The notes: a model not told the origin generated them from the sequence alone. Shown: positions 34,201 to 43,904, numbered from the stretch's first letter. The stretch: DNA of 64,000 nt from Pseudeuparius sepicola (GCA_963920635.1 OY987307.1:13779735-13843734), one strand, 5' to 3'. Made by a program: numbers and translations.

Positions 34201-34782
34201 GGAACTTGGTTTAATATAACAAATTATTTTAATATCAGTATTTTTGAAAATATATTTGATCATATGGAGAACTGTGTCCCAATCTAATTTATCTAATCCA
34301 CAAGCTAACTTGGGGATGGCTATAACTTCATCTTTTTCGTCAGTGCTCTCGAGGCAAATTGTTCGTAATTCTTTTAAGCAATTAAATAAATTAGCATAAG
34401 TAGGTTTATAATAGAAAAATTCTTTAGTTATTAAATAATAAATATTTTTTCTTGTCGGAAGTTGAAGTACTGCTATTTCACCAATTGACTTATTTTGATT
34501 TTTTAGTTCATCTACGTGTCCAAATTTATTCTTAAATTCTTTTGCAATTCCTGCATTCATTTCTAGGTCTTTAGATACACAGTGGGCGAATGAAACATTT
34601 TCAGGGACATCAAATAAATTGCCCAGTTCAATGGAAACGTTATTATTTTCAATAGGGATTTTTCTATCTAGAGTATAAAAGAATTCTTTAACAGTTAGTT
34701 CTTCGTCCTCCAATTCGTGACATTTCTTAAGCATATCAAAATTCATTTTTGTAGTTTGGTTAGTAATTGGGTTATGTAGCAA
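34198..34782 (-). CDS. TARG1/OARD1-type macrodomain in a retroelement Pol
   Basis: A 194-codon frame on the minus strand; the first ATG is codon 13. Residues 1-20 (HNPITNQTTKMNFDMLKK) are the tail of the integrase GPY/F domain. Residues 48-190 form a complete macrodomain of the TARG1 kind: ELGNLFDVP, SFAHCVSKD, MNAGIAKEFKNKFG (ADP-ribose-binding loop), YYLITK, KPTYANL and ACGLDKLDW. K120 and D164 sit where TARG1 has its catalytic Lys84 and Asp125. TARG1 removes ADP-ribose from acidic residues and from DNA ends and deacylates O-acetyl-ADP-ribose. Here it would be the C-terminal part of Pol, before env. It has no stops, although most neighbouring genes are broken. A role against host ADP-ribosylation is inference. 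Confidence 0.88.
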   Translation of the reverse strand: MLHNPITNQTTKMNFDMLKKCHELEDEELTVKEFFYTLDRKIPIENNNVSIELGNLFDVPENVSFAHCVSKDLEMNAGIAKEFKNKFGHVDELKNQNKSIGEIAVLQLPTRKNIYYLITKEFFYYKPTYANLFNCLKELRTICLESTDEKDEVIAIPKLACGLDKLDWDTVLHMIKYIFKNTDIKIICYIKPSS

Positions 34783-36140
34783 AGCTGAATTCGAATTTCC
34801 TTAATTTTATAGGGTCCATTGAATTTGTTAGCTAGTTTATTTTTTATTTGGGACTCCTTGACATAAACCTTTCCTCCTACGCGAAATTGTCGCTGCTCCG
34901 CAACGTGTGTATCAAATCGCTGTTTTGCCTTTTGCTTGCGCATATCCGTACATTTTCTCGCCACTTCATAATAATGCTTTATTTTATTGTTTAAATCGCG
35001 AACGTATCTAGAGATTAATTCTTGCTGATTATACAAAACTTCTGGAGGTCTGGACGAGGTGTGACCGAACAGTAATTCATAAGGAGTAAAGCCGTGTGTT
35101 TTATTTATAGATTTGTTATATGCTATACAAGCGTAAGGAAGCATTTGAAATGGGTGTTCGTTAGGATTTTCTGTACTACACGCGCGTATCATTTCAGTTA
35201 AGGTAGCGTGAAACCTTTCTAAAGAACCATTTGATTGCGGATGACTAACACTAGAGAAAGTTAATTTTATATTGTATACTTTACATAGATCTTTCATTAA
35301 TTGATTATTAAATTCTTTACCTACATCGCAATGGATTCTTAAAGGAGTTCCAAATTGTTGAAAATAGAGTAAAAAAGCGTCTACTACAGATCTCGCCGTT
35401 TTATTAGGAAGTGCGTAAGCCTGGGTAAATTTTGTCAGTTCGTCTCTTATGGTAAGGATATTATTTTTCACTGGGATTTCTAGGATGTCAATATTTATTC
35501 TTTCGAAAGGAGTTTTGGGAGTTTCAGTAATGACTAAAGGACTGTCCATGTTTTGTCTACAAATTTTTGTCTTTTGGCAGATTTCGCACTGCCGAATAAA
35601 GGTTTCAACGTCTTTAGTTAGTCCTGTCCAGTTATATTTTTGTTTAATGCGTCTAATTGTTTCGTTTATTCCTCGATGTAAGTTTGTCTTGCCTGGGTGA
35701 AATTGATCTATTATTATTGGTATTTGGTCTTTGTCTGGTATAGTCACAATGTTCTGACAAATTGTTAATTGGAAATTTTTATCTGAGAACAAAAAATTAA
35801 ACATTTCTAAAATTGGAGAGTCTGGATTGTTTTCGATGTAATAAGTTTTATTTTCTTCGAATATATCTTTACTGTAATAAAGAGATATGAAGAGTACTTG
35901 TATTGCAGTTTCAAAATTAAAAGGAACAGGAATTATATAATATTTTCTTTTAGCTACAATTTGACTGGAAAGAACATTTGCTTTATTATAGTTAAAATCA
36001 GGATTTAGCTCGAGTAAATCATCGATAACTTTTTCGTGAAGGTCTGTTAATTTGTCTTGTTGAAAAATTAGTACAATGTCCTTGTGTGTTTTGTCTAAAA
36101 GTTGATTATTTGTGTATTGGATTTTAGAATAGTCGATCAT
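34743..36140 (-). CDS. pol: Integrase (465-residue open frame)
   Basis: An open frame with a full set of integrase features. The zinc-binding HHCC consists of H148, H155, C185 and C188. The catalytic triad is D218 (INIDIL), D272 (IHCDVGKEF) and E308 (NGSLERFH), with 35 residues between the last two, the DD35E spacing. A GPY/F-type start lies near the end (NKFNGPYKIKEI). Just after this block the frame shifts: the last 17 residues (to LLTKLQK) are out of frame, and the true GPY/F tail continues in the next frame at 34782. Integrase inserts the cDNA into the genome. Apart from the 3' shift it looks intact, and it is the longest open frame in the window. Confidence 0.92.
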   Translation of the reverse strand: MIDYSKIQYTNNQLLDKTHKDIVLIFQQDKLTDLHEKVIDDLLELNPDFNYNKANVLSSQIVAKRKYYIIPVPFNFETAIQVLFISLYYSKDIFEENKTYYIENNPDSPILEMFNFLFSDKNFQLTICQNIVTIPDKDQIPIIIDQFHPGKTNLHRGINETIRRIKQKYNWTGLTKDVETFIRQCEICQKTKICRQNMDSPLVITETPKTPFERINIDILEIPVKNNILTIRDELTKFTQAYALPNKTARSVVDAFLLYFQQFGTPLRIHCDVGKEFNNQLMKDLCKVYNIKLTFSSVSHPQSNGSLERFHATLTEMIRACSTENPNEHPFQMLPYACIAYNKSINKTHGFTPYELLFGHTSSRPPEVLYNQQELISRYVRDLNNKIKHYYEVARKCTDMRKQKAKQRFDTHVAEQRQFRVGGKVYVKESQIKNKLANKFNGPYKIKEIRIQLCYITQLLTKLQK

Positions 36141-36660
36141 TGAAGTTGTCTTGTATAACTAAAAAATCTGTCAAATTCATTACAGATTATAGCAATTTCG
36201 TCAGTCTCATTATTGTCAATAGGCGGGTCAATGTCTTGAGGATTATCATGGGAAGTAGATGGTTCGTCTAGGGAAGTGTGAAAGGAAACAGCTTCTTTTA
36301 CATGATTGATTTTGATTCGAGACAAAGCGTCGGCATTTCGATTAATTTCTCCAGGTTTATAAATTATTTGATAATTATATTCTTCTAATTTAAGTCGCCA
36401 ACGTGTTAAACGACTACCAGGATCTTTTATTGAGAAAAGCCAGGTTAAAGGTCTATGATCTGTAAGTAATAAGAATTTTCGTCCGAAAAGATAAGGTCTA
36501 AAGTTTTTCAGCAATTATTGCCAAAAGTTCTTTCTCATTTCTGCTAGGCTTAAGGTTCTTGAAAAGTATACTATGGGAAGATCATTTCCAACAGGTCCTT
36601 GCGAAAGTACCGCTCCTACAGCAAAAGCGCTTGCATCTGTAGTTAAAACAAATTCTTTTT
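36137..36660 (-). pseudogene. pol: RNase H domain of Pol
   Basis: The minus strand reads LTTDASAFAVGAVLSQG (first catalytic Asp), FSRTLSLAE, then in a new frame FLLLTDHRPLTWLFS and RWRLKLEEYNYQIIYKPGE, and NADALSR. These are the expected RNase H blocks of gypsy elements. A frameshift near 36515-36525, at the ETNYST-type Glu region, breaks the domain. An acidic linker of about 60 residues leads to integrase. Confidence 0.85.
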
Positions 36661-36665
36661 CAAAA

Positions 36666-37075
36666 TTAAGATATATCAGAATTGGTGTTTGGTTTGGTTA
36701 TTAACGCATTTTTAAGTTGTTCGAATGATTCGCGACAATCTTTATCAAAAATAAATGGTACGTCTTTTCTTAAAAGTCGGGTTAAAGGCTTTGACATTTT
36801 TGCAAAATTTGGAATAAACTTCCTGTAGTAACCAGTAAGACCCAAAAATTGTTTAATTTGTTTAGTAGTAGTAGGTTGAGGAAAATCTATTACAGCTTTT
36901 ACTTTTTGTGGATTTGGTTTAACCCCTTCAGGTGTAATAACATGTCCTAAATAAATTACTTCTTTTCGTAAGAATTCACACTTATCTGGCTGTATTTTTA
37001 GATTTGAATTTCTTAATCTTTGAAAAACTTCAGTAATACGAGAGATATGCTCATTAATTGTGGAAGAATAAATAA
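36666..37075 (-). pseudogene. pol: Reverse transcriptase, C-terminal (thumb/connection) part
   Basis: Continues the RT on the far side of the insertion: EVFQRLRNSNLKIQPDKCEF, VIYLGHVITPEGVKPNPQKV, QFLGLTGYYRKFIPNFA and FEQLKNAL. The GHVIT and GYYR-FI blocks are standard for gypsy RTs. Counting one AATAA copy as target duplication, the two RT parts are in the same frame, so the split is due only to the insertion. Confidence 0.9.
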
Positions 37076-37524
37076 CCCATATAGCATTTAATATTTTTTG
37101 AATATGCAAAGTAAGTTCCTAATGTGCAAAAAATATTCCCCATATTTATAAAACATTGTTACAATATTTTACGAAATATGTTCAGTAACTGCATATACCC
37201 AAGATATTTGTTAATCGCAGATACAAATATAATATATTAGATGAATGTACAAATGATGTATATGTGTGTTTTGAATAACAATATCTTGTGTAACATATTC
37301 CTAACTTAGTGGTTCTATAAATATTTATAAATTGAACATTTAACTTAAGTACATTACAGGCACGTTCACCTTAGGAACGTGCAATTTGGAATATTGCTGG
37401 AACATGCTAAATAGTATATTCATACAGCAAATATCTTATGAATGTTCACAAACGGTACTTATTCCTAGTCTTGTGACGTCACAGAGATTCTAGCTTACAC
37501 TATTTTTAGATAATATTTCCAAGT

Positions 37525-37598
37525 ACCTCGATGGCTCAGTTGGTTAGAGCGTCAACTTGTAAATCGATGGTCGTAGGTTCGAACCCAGAAACTGGTGT
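37525..37598 (+). pseudogene. tRNA-Thr-like segment inside a DNA transposon
   Basis: ATGGCTCAGTTGGTTAGAGC (A-box and D arm), an anticodon-loop-like CTTGTAAA (anticodon TGT, Thr), and GTCGTAGGTTCGAACCC (B-box, T arm). The T stem and acceptor stem no longer pair fully. The same segment with other point changes occurs in the second copy (57147-57220), so it is part of the element, not a chance insertion. Confidence 0.6.
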
Positions 37599-37768
37599 TG
37601 GCGGATTTTTTTTATTTTACAATCTACACGTGAATATTAAATGGATATACATAGAACATACATTGAATACTTTGTGGAACGTGCATTCAATATATTTGTG
37701 AATGTTTATATTACGTGAAATAGTACCTTCAAAAGGCGAACACCTGAATGTTGCCTGAATGTTCAGAT

Positions 37769-39298
37769 TGTTACAACCAAATGTGATTTTAGTTCGATAT
37801 TTGGTGAACTCGCTGGGGTCACTAGGAAATACCTAATAAAAACAATAATTGTTTTTCTACGCATGTAATCGCCCTGGAGTTTCACGAGTATCTCCTGATA
37901 TTCTTCTGTTTTAAATCCCTCCAAACTGCTTAATTTTTATCCGCTTCCTAAGTATGTTTCTGATGTAATCTCTAATTAGCTATTTCCGAAGGCAACTGCA
38001 TCGCCATCTATTGAGCAGCGCCTGAGGCTACTATGTGTGCTTCCTGGTTCCGTGGTACCCTCGCCGTGTTTCCTCGCTATTAATCACAGATGTCCTTCGG
38101 ACCCAGTTTAACGAATAAAATCTTTCTTATACTACCACTATTTAATACATCTCATTCCATCCCGAGATTACATTTTGGGTAAGTTCAACTGTGAATATTT
38201 TATTCTTGGAGCTGTTTTTTTTTACACAGTGTTTTCTTTATAGAGCACCTACTCCAACGGTTTCGGTGCCGGAATTTCACGATAATTCAAGGACACTTGT
38301 TGATAAAAAACCCTCATATCTCGAGGTTAGATTTATTTTTGTTTTTCAAGTCCCCATTTTGGTTTTAATTCCCAAATTGATTTATGAGTGTAACTAAAAT
38401 AGGTTTTCTATTTTAGGGTTTTTTTATTTCCCGGCCTATAAGTTCTTAATTACGGCCTACGAATTTTTCTTGTTTTGGATTTGAGTTTGGAGCGTGGCCT
38501 TGATGATTCACTAACAGCGAAGACCTAGCGGTTTTCTTCTTGGAGCGCACATTGTCCTTGACTGTTCTAAGAGGGGTTCGGAGAACCTTCGCCCAGAAAC
38601 ATCGTAGTTTTGAAGACTCAACTTGCAGCTAAATTTTGCATGTTTACCTTTTTTACATTTATCGTGCCTGGACTAGTAAAACTAATTTGATTTACGTGTA
38701 CAATCGAAAGCGTAGGCTGCTACTGTCTACCTTCCTTTTATTATTGCGTACGTTGTGATATTTCTGCGTACGTCTTGATTATTATTGCGTATATTATGTC
38801 GTGTCAACTCTTGCGGGGTTGTGATTAGTTATTGCAACGTTCTGTGCTATTATCATTGTTTTTTTCTGTGAACTGAACGTGTACACGCTCGGGGGTTTAT
38901 GATACTATAGGCTTGTTTTACTATACAGCACGTATCATTTTAATTATTAATATAGCTGGTGAATCTGAAAGGCATAGCTTTAAAGTTATGACTAGTAATT
39001 ATTGTTTATAACCTTGAGAGTATTTAGTGCCATTTACTCAATCTTATTGATATTTTTGAGTTCAGTTTTTATTTACCTACGAAGGACTTTCCTAGTTTGG
39101 ACTTAAAAGAAATTGTGTGAGATGTAGAGCGCACAAACTAGGTGGCGCCTATTATTATAAAGATCTTTTATTTCCCACGCCCGTCTCCACTGTTAGCTGG
39201 CGGCCGCTCGATACTCACCAACCAAGAATTGAGGTAGGTAATTTGACTTTATCTTGGATTTATTTTTCTTACCATCGCGTTACGCTTTGAAGGTAACA
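37769..39298. mobile_element. Solo LTR (1.53 kb) nested in the DNA transposon
   Basis: Begins TGTTACAACC and ends GGTAACA with the 4-bp duplication AGAT on both sides (37765-37768 and 39299-39302). The sister transposon copy at 56657-57495 lacks this block at the same point. The termini TG...CA and target size fit a Ty3/gypsy-type LTR left by recombination. An AATAAA signal is near 38115. Short frames inside have no motif. Confidence 0.85.
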
Positions 39299-39398
39299 AG
39301 ATAATGTTTCTACAGTTTTTATGAATATTCCTACAATATGCATGTTCTCTGAAAAAATATTTTCATAATATTCCGCCAATGTGATTTTGCTATATGGG

Positions 39399-40229
39399 AA
39401 TAATGTCGTCCATGTAAACTAAACACTTTTCGTTTTGTATCCCCATTAGTATATTATCCATAACCCTCTGAAAAGTTGAGGGCGCATTATGAAAGCCAAA
39501 GGGCATACGTAAATATTCAAAATGACCATTTTCAACAGAAAAAGCAGTTTTTGAAATGTCTTCTGGATTCATTTCAATTTGTTGAAAACCAGAAGCGAAA
39601 TCTAAAGTAGTAAAATAATGGCAATTACCCAACTGTTCTAATATATCTGAAATATTAGGCAGTGGTTACCTGTCATTAACTGTTAATTCATTTAATTTTC
39701 GATAATCAATGACAATTCTCCATTTTTGTTTGCTTGAAGCGTCTAATTTTTTTGGAACGACCCATACTGGGGACGACCATGGTGAAACAGAAGGTCTAAT
39801 TATTATTCCTTGAGAAAGCATTTTATTAATTTGTGTTTTTACTTCTTCCTTGTGAACCTGTGGATATCGATAAGATTTAGTACAAATTGGCTTAGCGTCG
39901 CCTGTATCAATAGTATGTTTTATTTCATTGGTAAAACTTAGGAAATCTCCGTCAAACTAAAATATATCTTCAAAATTTAAACATAAATTAGTAATTAATT
40001 CTTTTTCTTCTTGGTTTAAATGTTCTAGCCTTAATGATTCTTTTATTTCTTCTACTCTACTTTTTGTTTCATTAAAATTACAAATAATATTAGTATTAGC
40101 GTTCGTTTCTTTAATGTCAGGCTCAAATTCAAATTCCTCGAAACAAATATCCTTTGTTATGGCATTAGCGTTTAATATTGTCGTATAAAAATTACCGTCT
40201 TCGTTTATTTTTACTATAGCATTTGGCAC
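39399..40229 (-). pseudogene. pol: Reverse transcriptase, N-terminal part, cut after YMDD
   Basis: Contains, in order, an RT entry segment (about 40229-39957), [63 protein letters not shown] and VYMDD. A stop lies between 39957 and 39960 and another near 39669. Two residues after the catalytic YMDD the frame enters the terminal repeat of an inserted DNA transposon (37076-39398). The remainder of RT is at 36666-37070. Confidence 0.9.
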
Positions 40230-40244
40230 GTATACCTTTTCTAC

Positions 40245-40840
40245 TCATTGTGCGCATAAAATCATTTCTTTATTCGTATATTTATTCGTATGTAACTTGC
40301 GTATTTTTTCGCAACGCGGTTCTATCGTAACCATATTTATATTATAACTCGTATTTTCGCTTTCAAAATTATTTATATTTTCCGTATAATCATTATTATT
40401 ATTATTATTTCGTTCATAAGCGTTTATATGAAGGCTATCGTGCCTTTCGTCAACATTAACTTGTCTTTTATAAACAACTCGATTATTATTATCATCATTA
40501 TTATTCGAAAGCTCGTTAAATTCATCTCCGTCTTTTAGTAATTCGTGTACCTTATAGTACGTAATTAATTGTTTATTCCTAAAACCTACTATTGCACCGT
40601 ACCTTTCTAAAAAGTCAGCGCCTAAAATTCCGTCGAATCCTATATCTAGATCGCAAATATACACTTTATGGGGAGAAAGAGGACCAGTAAAAGAAACAAA
40701 TACCCCTTCATTTGAAAATTCTCTGGACATCGATTTAAAAATTGCTGAACCGTCTCTGGTTTGAAAATTGAAATACCAGCTCCCGTGTCAATTAAAATTT
40801 TGTACTTATCGGTATTATCTTTAATATGATATAAATTACT
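40245..40840 (-). pseudogene. pro: Retroviral-type aspartic protease
   Basis: The minus strand at about 40780-40790 encodes the active-site DTGA (an ILIDTGAG-ISIF context). About 80 residues later the ILGADFLERYGA block follows, the second hallmark of the aspartic protease fold in gypsy elements. The two lie in different frames; a shift occurs near 40730. After the fold comes a long N-rich spacer before the RT domain. It would cleave the Gag-Pol polyprotein. Confidence 0.8.
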
Positions 40841-40854
40841 ATTGTCAACGGTAT

Positions 40855-42093
40855 TTATGCAAACGTTTGGTCCGTATTGGTCATACCAAGATTCTTGAAG
40901 TTCGGAATAGGATTCTGGTCCGAGGCTGTTATTTGAAAATTTTCAGTTTGTTCCAAATAATGTTGTTGAGGAGCTCTATTTTGGTTATTAGGATTTGAAT
41001 TTGGGAATCTAGGAGTCAAATTTTGATTAGTAGGCTGGAAACTTGAATTATTATTAAAAGTTCTTGGGAAATTGTTTCTAAGAATATTATTAGAAAAATT
41101 TCTAGGAGGTTGATTTCGAGGTTGGAAGGTTTGATTTTTCGGCTGGAAGGTTTGAGGTTGATTCCTAGGTTGGAAAGGAGAGGAATGTTGGAAATTATTT
41201 TGATGAGGGATGAGGGAAAGATGTACTCCAAGGTCTTTGTTGTTGGAATCTATTTTGAGAGAAATTATTTCTTGAGGAGTTATTTTGGAAATTGTTAGAG
41301 AAGTTAGGAAGATTTGGACCATTCCTGTAAAAATTGTTTTGATTTTTAGTTCGACATTCATTTATAATATGTCCATTTATTTTGCAATAATTACAAAATT
41401 TTGGAAAATTATTCCTGGTTCTTTTGACATTATTATTGAAGACGGGTACGCGATTTTGCCTCTGAAATTTTTGATTTTCAAAATAGGAAAGTTGCAATTC
41501 TCTCTTAATTAAAGCTATAGCATCCATCATGTTTGGTGGATGGCTAGCACGAATTAATTGTCCTATCTTTGGTTCTAGACCCGTTAAAACTGTATCTAGG
41601 CACATGCTATCGATTAATGTAGCTTGCGACTCTTTTTGTTCCCTAGTGAGAAGGCTTTGTTTTCCTATTGCGGCATATATTTTCGAGCAGTGAGTTTGAA
41701 CTCTGCCTACAAAAGTCAAAGCATTTTCATTTTGGGATGGACACATTCTTTGTAAATCTTGAATTAATGAAGTTAGATCGCGAGGATCTCCGAAATGAAC
41801 GTTAAGTAATTGTTTGATTTCGCGCCAGGTACTCAAATCTCTTGAATTGATAAGTTGGGCTGCACGTCCCTTTAATTGGTTTTTTATTTTTATTACTAGT
41901 AAAATAGCTTGATCGCCAACAGTCATTTGCATGGCCTTATCACATGCAATGATAAAAGTATTTAAATTGATTTGATCCCATCGTATTCAGGAATGATAGA
42001 AAATATTTCGCTTAATTTAAATGGTACTTCGTCGTTATTTGAAGCGTTTGCTTCATTGTTTAGATTAGAGTTTATAGCTTCGTTATTCGGCAT
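40855..42093 (-). pseudogene. gag: gag (errantivirus-like), frameshifted
   Basis: The minus-strand ATG at 42091-42093 opens a frame beginning MPNNEAINS. It shifts near 41975, and the main part (41932-41195) carries the helical capsid-like region (QLKGRAAQLINSRDLSTWRE, HFGDPRDLTSLIQDLQRM) and a CX2CX4HX4C zinc knuckle (C180, C183, H188, C193 of that frame). A second shift near 41200-41230 leads to a low-complexity tail rich in N, Q, P and repeated FQPRNQ units (41361-40855). Gag would form the particle and bind RNA. Two frame changes make this copy inactive. Confidence 0.85.
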
Positions 42094-42260
42094 GTTGAAA
42101 TGTATATAGTTTATAACATAAAAAGGTTCAATATATCAACGTAGAAAGTTCAAAAATTCACACAAAAATTCACTTCAAGTTTTTCACTTACAATAGTAGT
42201 GACTTCATGCTCATTGGATGTCGTTGATGCTGCTGTTGTTGCTGGATGCTGGCCTCAGGC

Positions 42261-42397
42261 GACTGTCCTTCTCGGTGCCTCCGGATCTCCCTGTTGAAGA
42301 CCCTTTTCAGCTGGCTCCAATCGTAGTGGTGTGGTGACCCCCGAGGAGACTGTCCTTCTAAGTGCCTCCGAATCTCCCTCGTTGAAGACCCTTTTAT
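42261..42397 (-). repeat. Imperfect tandem repeat in the 5' leader
   Basis: About 48 bp (GACTGTCCTTCT, then GTGCCTCCG, ATCTCCCT, GTTGAAGACCCTTTT) occur at 42261-42308 and 42348-42397. They lie between the PBS and the gag start. The stretch is also open on the minus strand (42188-42421), so the repeat would encode two related REIRRH-EGQSP blocks, but there is no proof of translation. Confidence 0.75.
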
Positions 42398-42402
42398 CGA
42401 GG

Positions 42403-42420
42403 ATCCCACTTCTGACACCA
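42403..42420 (-). promoter_or_regulatory. Primer binding site of the provirus
   Basis: Three bases inside the 5' LTR the minus strand reads TGGTGTCAGAAGTGGGAT, the position and TGG start expected for a PBS. It looks complementary to the 3' end of an insect tRNA-Leu ending in TTCTGACACCA. The tRNA identity is from memory and unverified. Confidence 0.7.
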
Positions 42421-42423
42421 AAT

Positions 42424-42822
42424 TGTTACGGGCGACGTGAAGACGAAGACTTTTTAAAAAACTTTTATTTGGGTAACGCGAGTTACAGAGTTTTGGCTTA
42501 GACTACAGACAAGACTAGAATTGACACTCTTACTTTAAACAGATCTGTTATGCTTAGGTGTTGTGGTTCTCATGAGAAAAGAATATAATAAACAAAGGGA
42601 AGATCAAATTCTGCAATTCTTGCAGTAAGCAAGTTTTAACAATACTCAAAAGGAATATGATATGTTCTAGTAATAATTCTAGAACAATATACAATGGAAA
42701 ATGATATCTTTGTAGTAAGCATCTTGAACAATAGAGAATGAGAACATAATATCCAACAGTAAACAGAATCAAGGGTAAAAACAAGGTTATGATCAAGGTG
42801 ATGCTTGAGGTCGGATATAACA
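42424..42822 (-). repeat. 5' LTR of the provirus (399 bp)
   Basis: Partner of 31868-32275, upstream in the direction of transcription. On the minus strand it runs TGTTATATCCGACC to CCCGTAACA. An AATAAA-type signal is present near the U5 side (CTTTTATT read on the plus strand). Confidence 0.95.
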
Positions 42823-43904
42823 TATATAATGCGGTATTTGAGATGGGCATTGGTTTTATGAAAAACATAATGATTTTCAAAATAAACACAAAAAACTCAC
42901 TTGGGTTGGTAGTATTTAATGCCATGTGTGTTTAGGCCACCTTAACTTCCCTACTAACTGCTTTTACCTAGGTATCTCCATAAATATGCGTGTATGCGTA
43001 TATATTTGCCTTTTATATTAAAACGGGCTATTTAATTGAATTGTTGATATTATAATATTTTAGCTCTCTGACTTACCGGCACATTCCTAATAACCAAGCC
43101 TTTATTTATAAATAAAACTAAGTATTTGTGTAACCAGATCTTATTCACACATGCGATGCGAGATGCATGTAATAATAAAATCAACGGAAAGACCTGCGAA
43201 AATGTCACTCAAGTGACACTGGACGAATCTGATGAAGATAACTTGGACTTACCGCTCGATATTCCTTTATCGACTGAAGAAGAAGAATTCGACGAATTAA
43301 AAGAAAGCGACGTTAATTCCGTTAAAACCTATGCCGTTGATAGCATTGACATTAACGAACCAGGTCCGTCGGGCTTTTGTAGATATAGATAATTTTACTT
43401 ATCAAGTGGATTGGTCTACGGTGGGAAACCAATTTAAAAAAACGCCTCGTGTACAAGTACAGCATTTTTAATAATTAAAATTAATTAATTAACATGCGTT
43501 AATTAATGAAATAATTGATTAATCAATTAATTGGATGAAAGATACTCCATTGTTTCATGACAAAATTGCATAAATACATAAATAAATAGTTTTGGGGAAC
43601 CCTACTACACACTTCGGAAAATCGCCTCTACATAAAATTTATGCAAAAATTTAAACTTTACGACGACTTTTGTGCCTAAACGGTTAACTTTAGCGAAAAT
43701 ATTCTAAGGACATTTTTCGTAAAAAATCGCATAGTTTTAGAGATATTTGCAAAAAACCGTTTTTGACGGCTATCTTGGCAGATGGTGGCGCCGACAGTAA
43801 GTCTCAAATTGTGCATTTTATGAATTTTAGATATGAACCCCGAAACCTACAAACCTGCAAAGGTTCAAAACTTCCCGAGTTATTTCCAGGTAAAAATCCC
43901 CATG
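42823..43904. other. Right flank of the provirus; no confident gene
   Basis: About 43695-43795 mirrors the left flank at 31555-31640. A frame at 43126-43392 encodes an acidic stretch (ESDEDNLDLPLDIPLSTEEE and an INEPGPSG segment) and could be the N-terminus of a piggyBac-like transposase or an exon, but no catalytic motif follows. An AATTAATTAATT-rich stretch lies at 43465-43530. Confidence 0.35.

Larger units (their letters stand above)
37076..39398. mobile_element. CCCATATAGCA-ended DNA transposon inside RT
   Basis: The left end CCCATATAGCA (37076) is mirrored by TGCTATATGGG (to 39398). The 5-bp target AATAA is present on both sides (37071-37075 and 39399-39403), and removing the insert plus one target copy restores the RT frame. 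A second copy with the same interior is at 56657-57495. No transposase frame is visible. It carries a tRNA-Thr-like segment (37525-37598). Without its own nested LTR (37769-39298) it would be about 790 bp. Confidence 0.85.
31868..42822 (-). mobile_element. Errantivirus-like Ty3/gypsy provirus carrying a macrodomain
   Basis: Two LTRs (31868-32275 and 42424-42822) enclose, on the minus strand, gag, protease, reverse transcriptase, RNase H, integrase, a TARG1-like macrodomain frame and a baculovirus-F-type env. Both ends carry the 4-bp duplication TATA (31864-31867 and 42823-42826), as expected for gypsy elements. By eye the LTRs differ by roughly eight substitutions and a few small indels, so the insertion is not recent. 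Frameshifts and stops occur in most genes. A 2.3-kb insertion (37076-39398) splits RT. Order: gag-pro-RT-RH-IN-macro-env. The copy is dead, but nearly every domain is recognisable. Confidence 0.95.

Noticed and set aside
35449..35700. Plus-strand frame within integrase
   Set aside because: Shadow of the integrase frame on the other strand.
43126..43392. Acidic 88-codon frame, considered as a piggyBac-like transposase start or host exon
   Set aside because: Composition alone fits, but no catalytic or zinc-binding motif follows and no TTAA-bounded element is visible.
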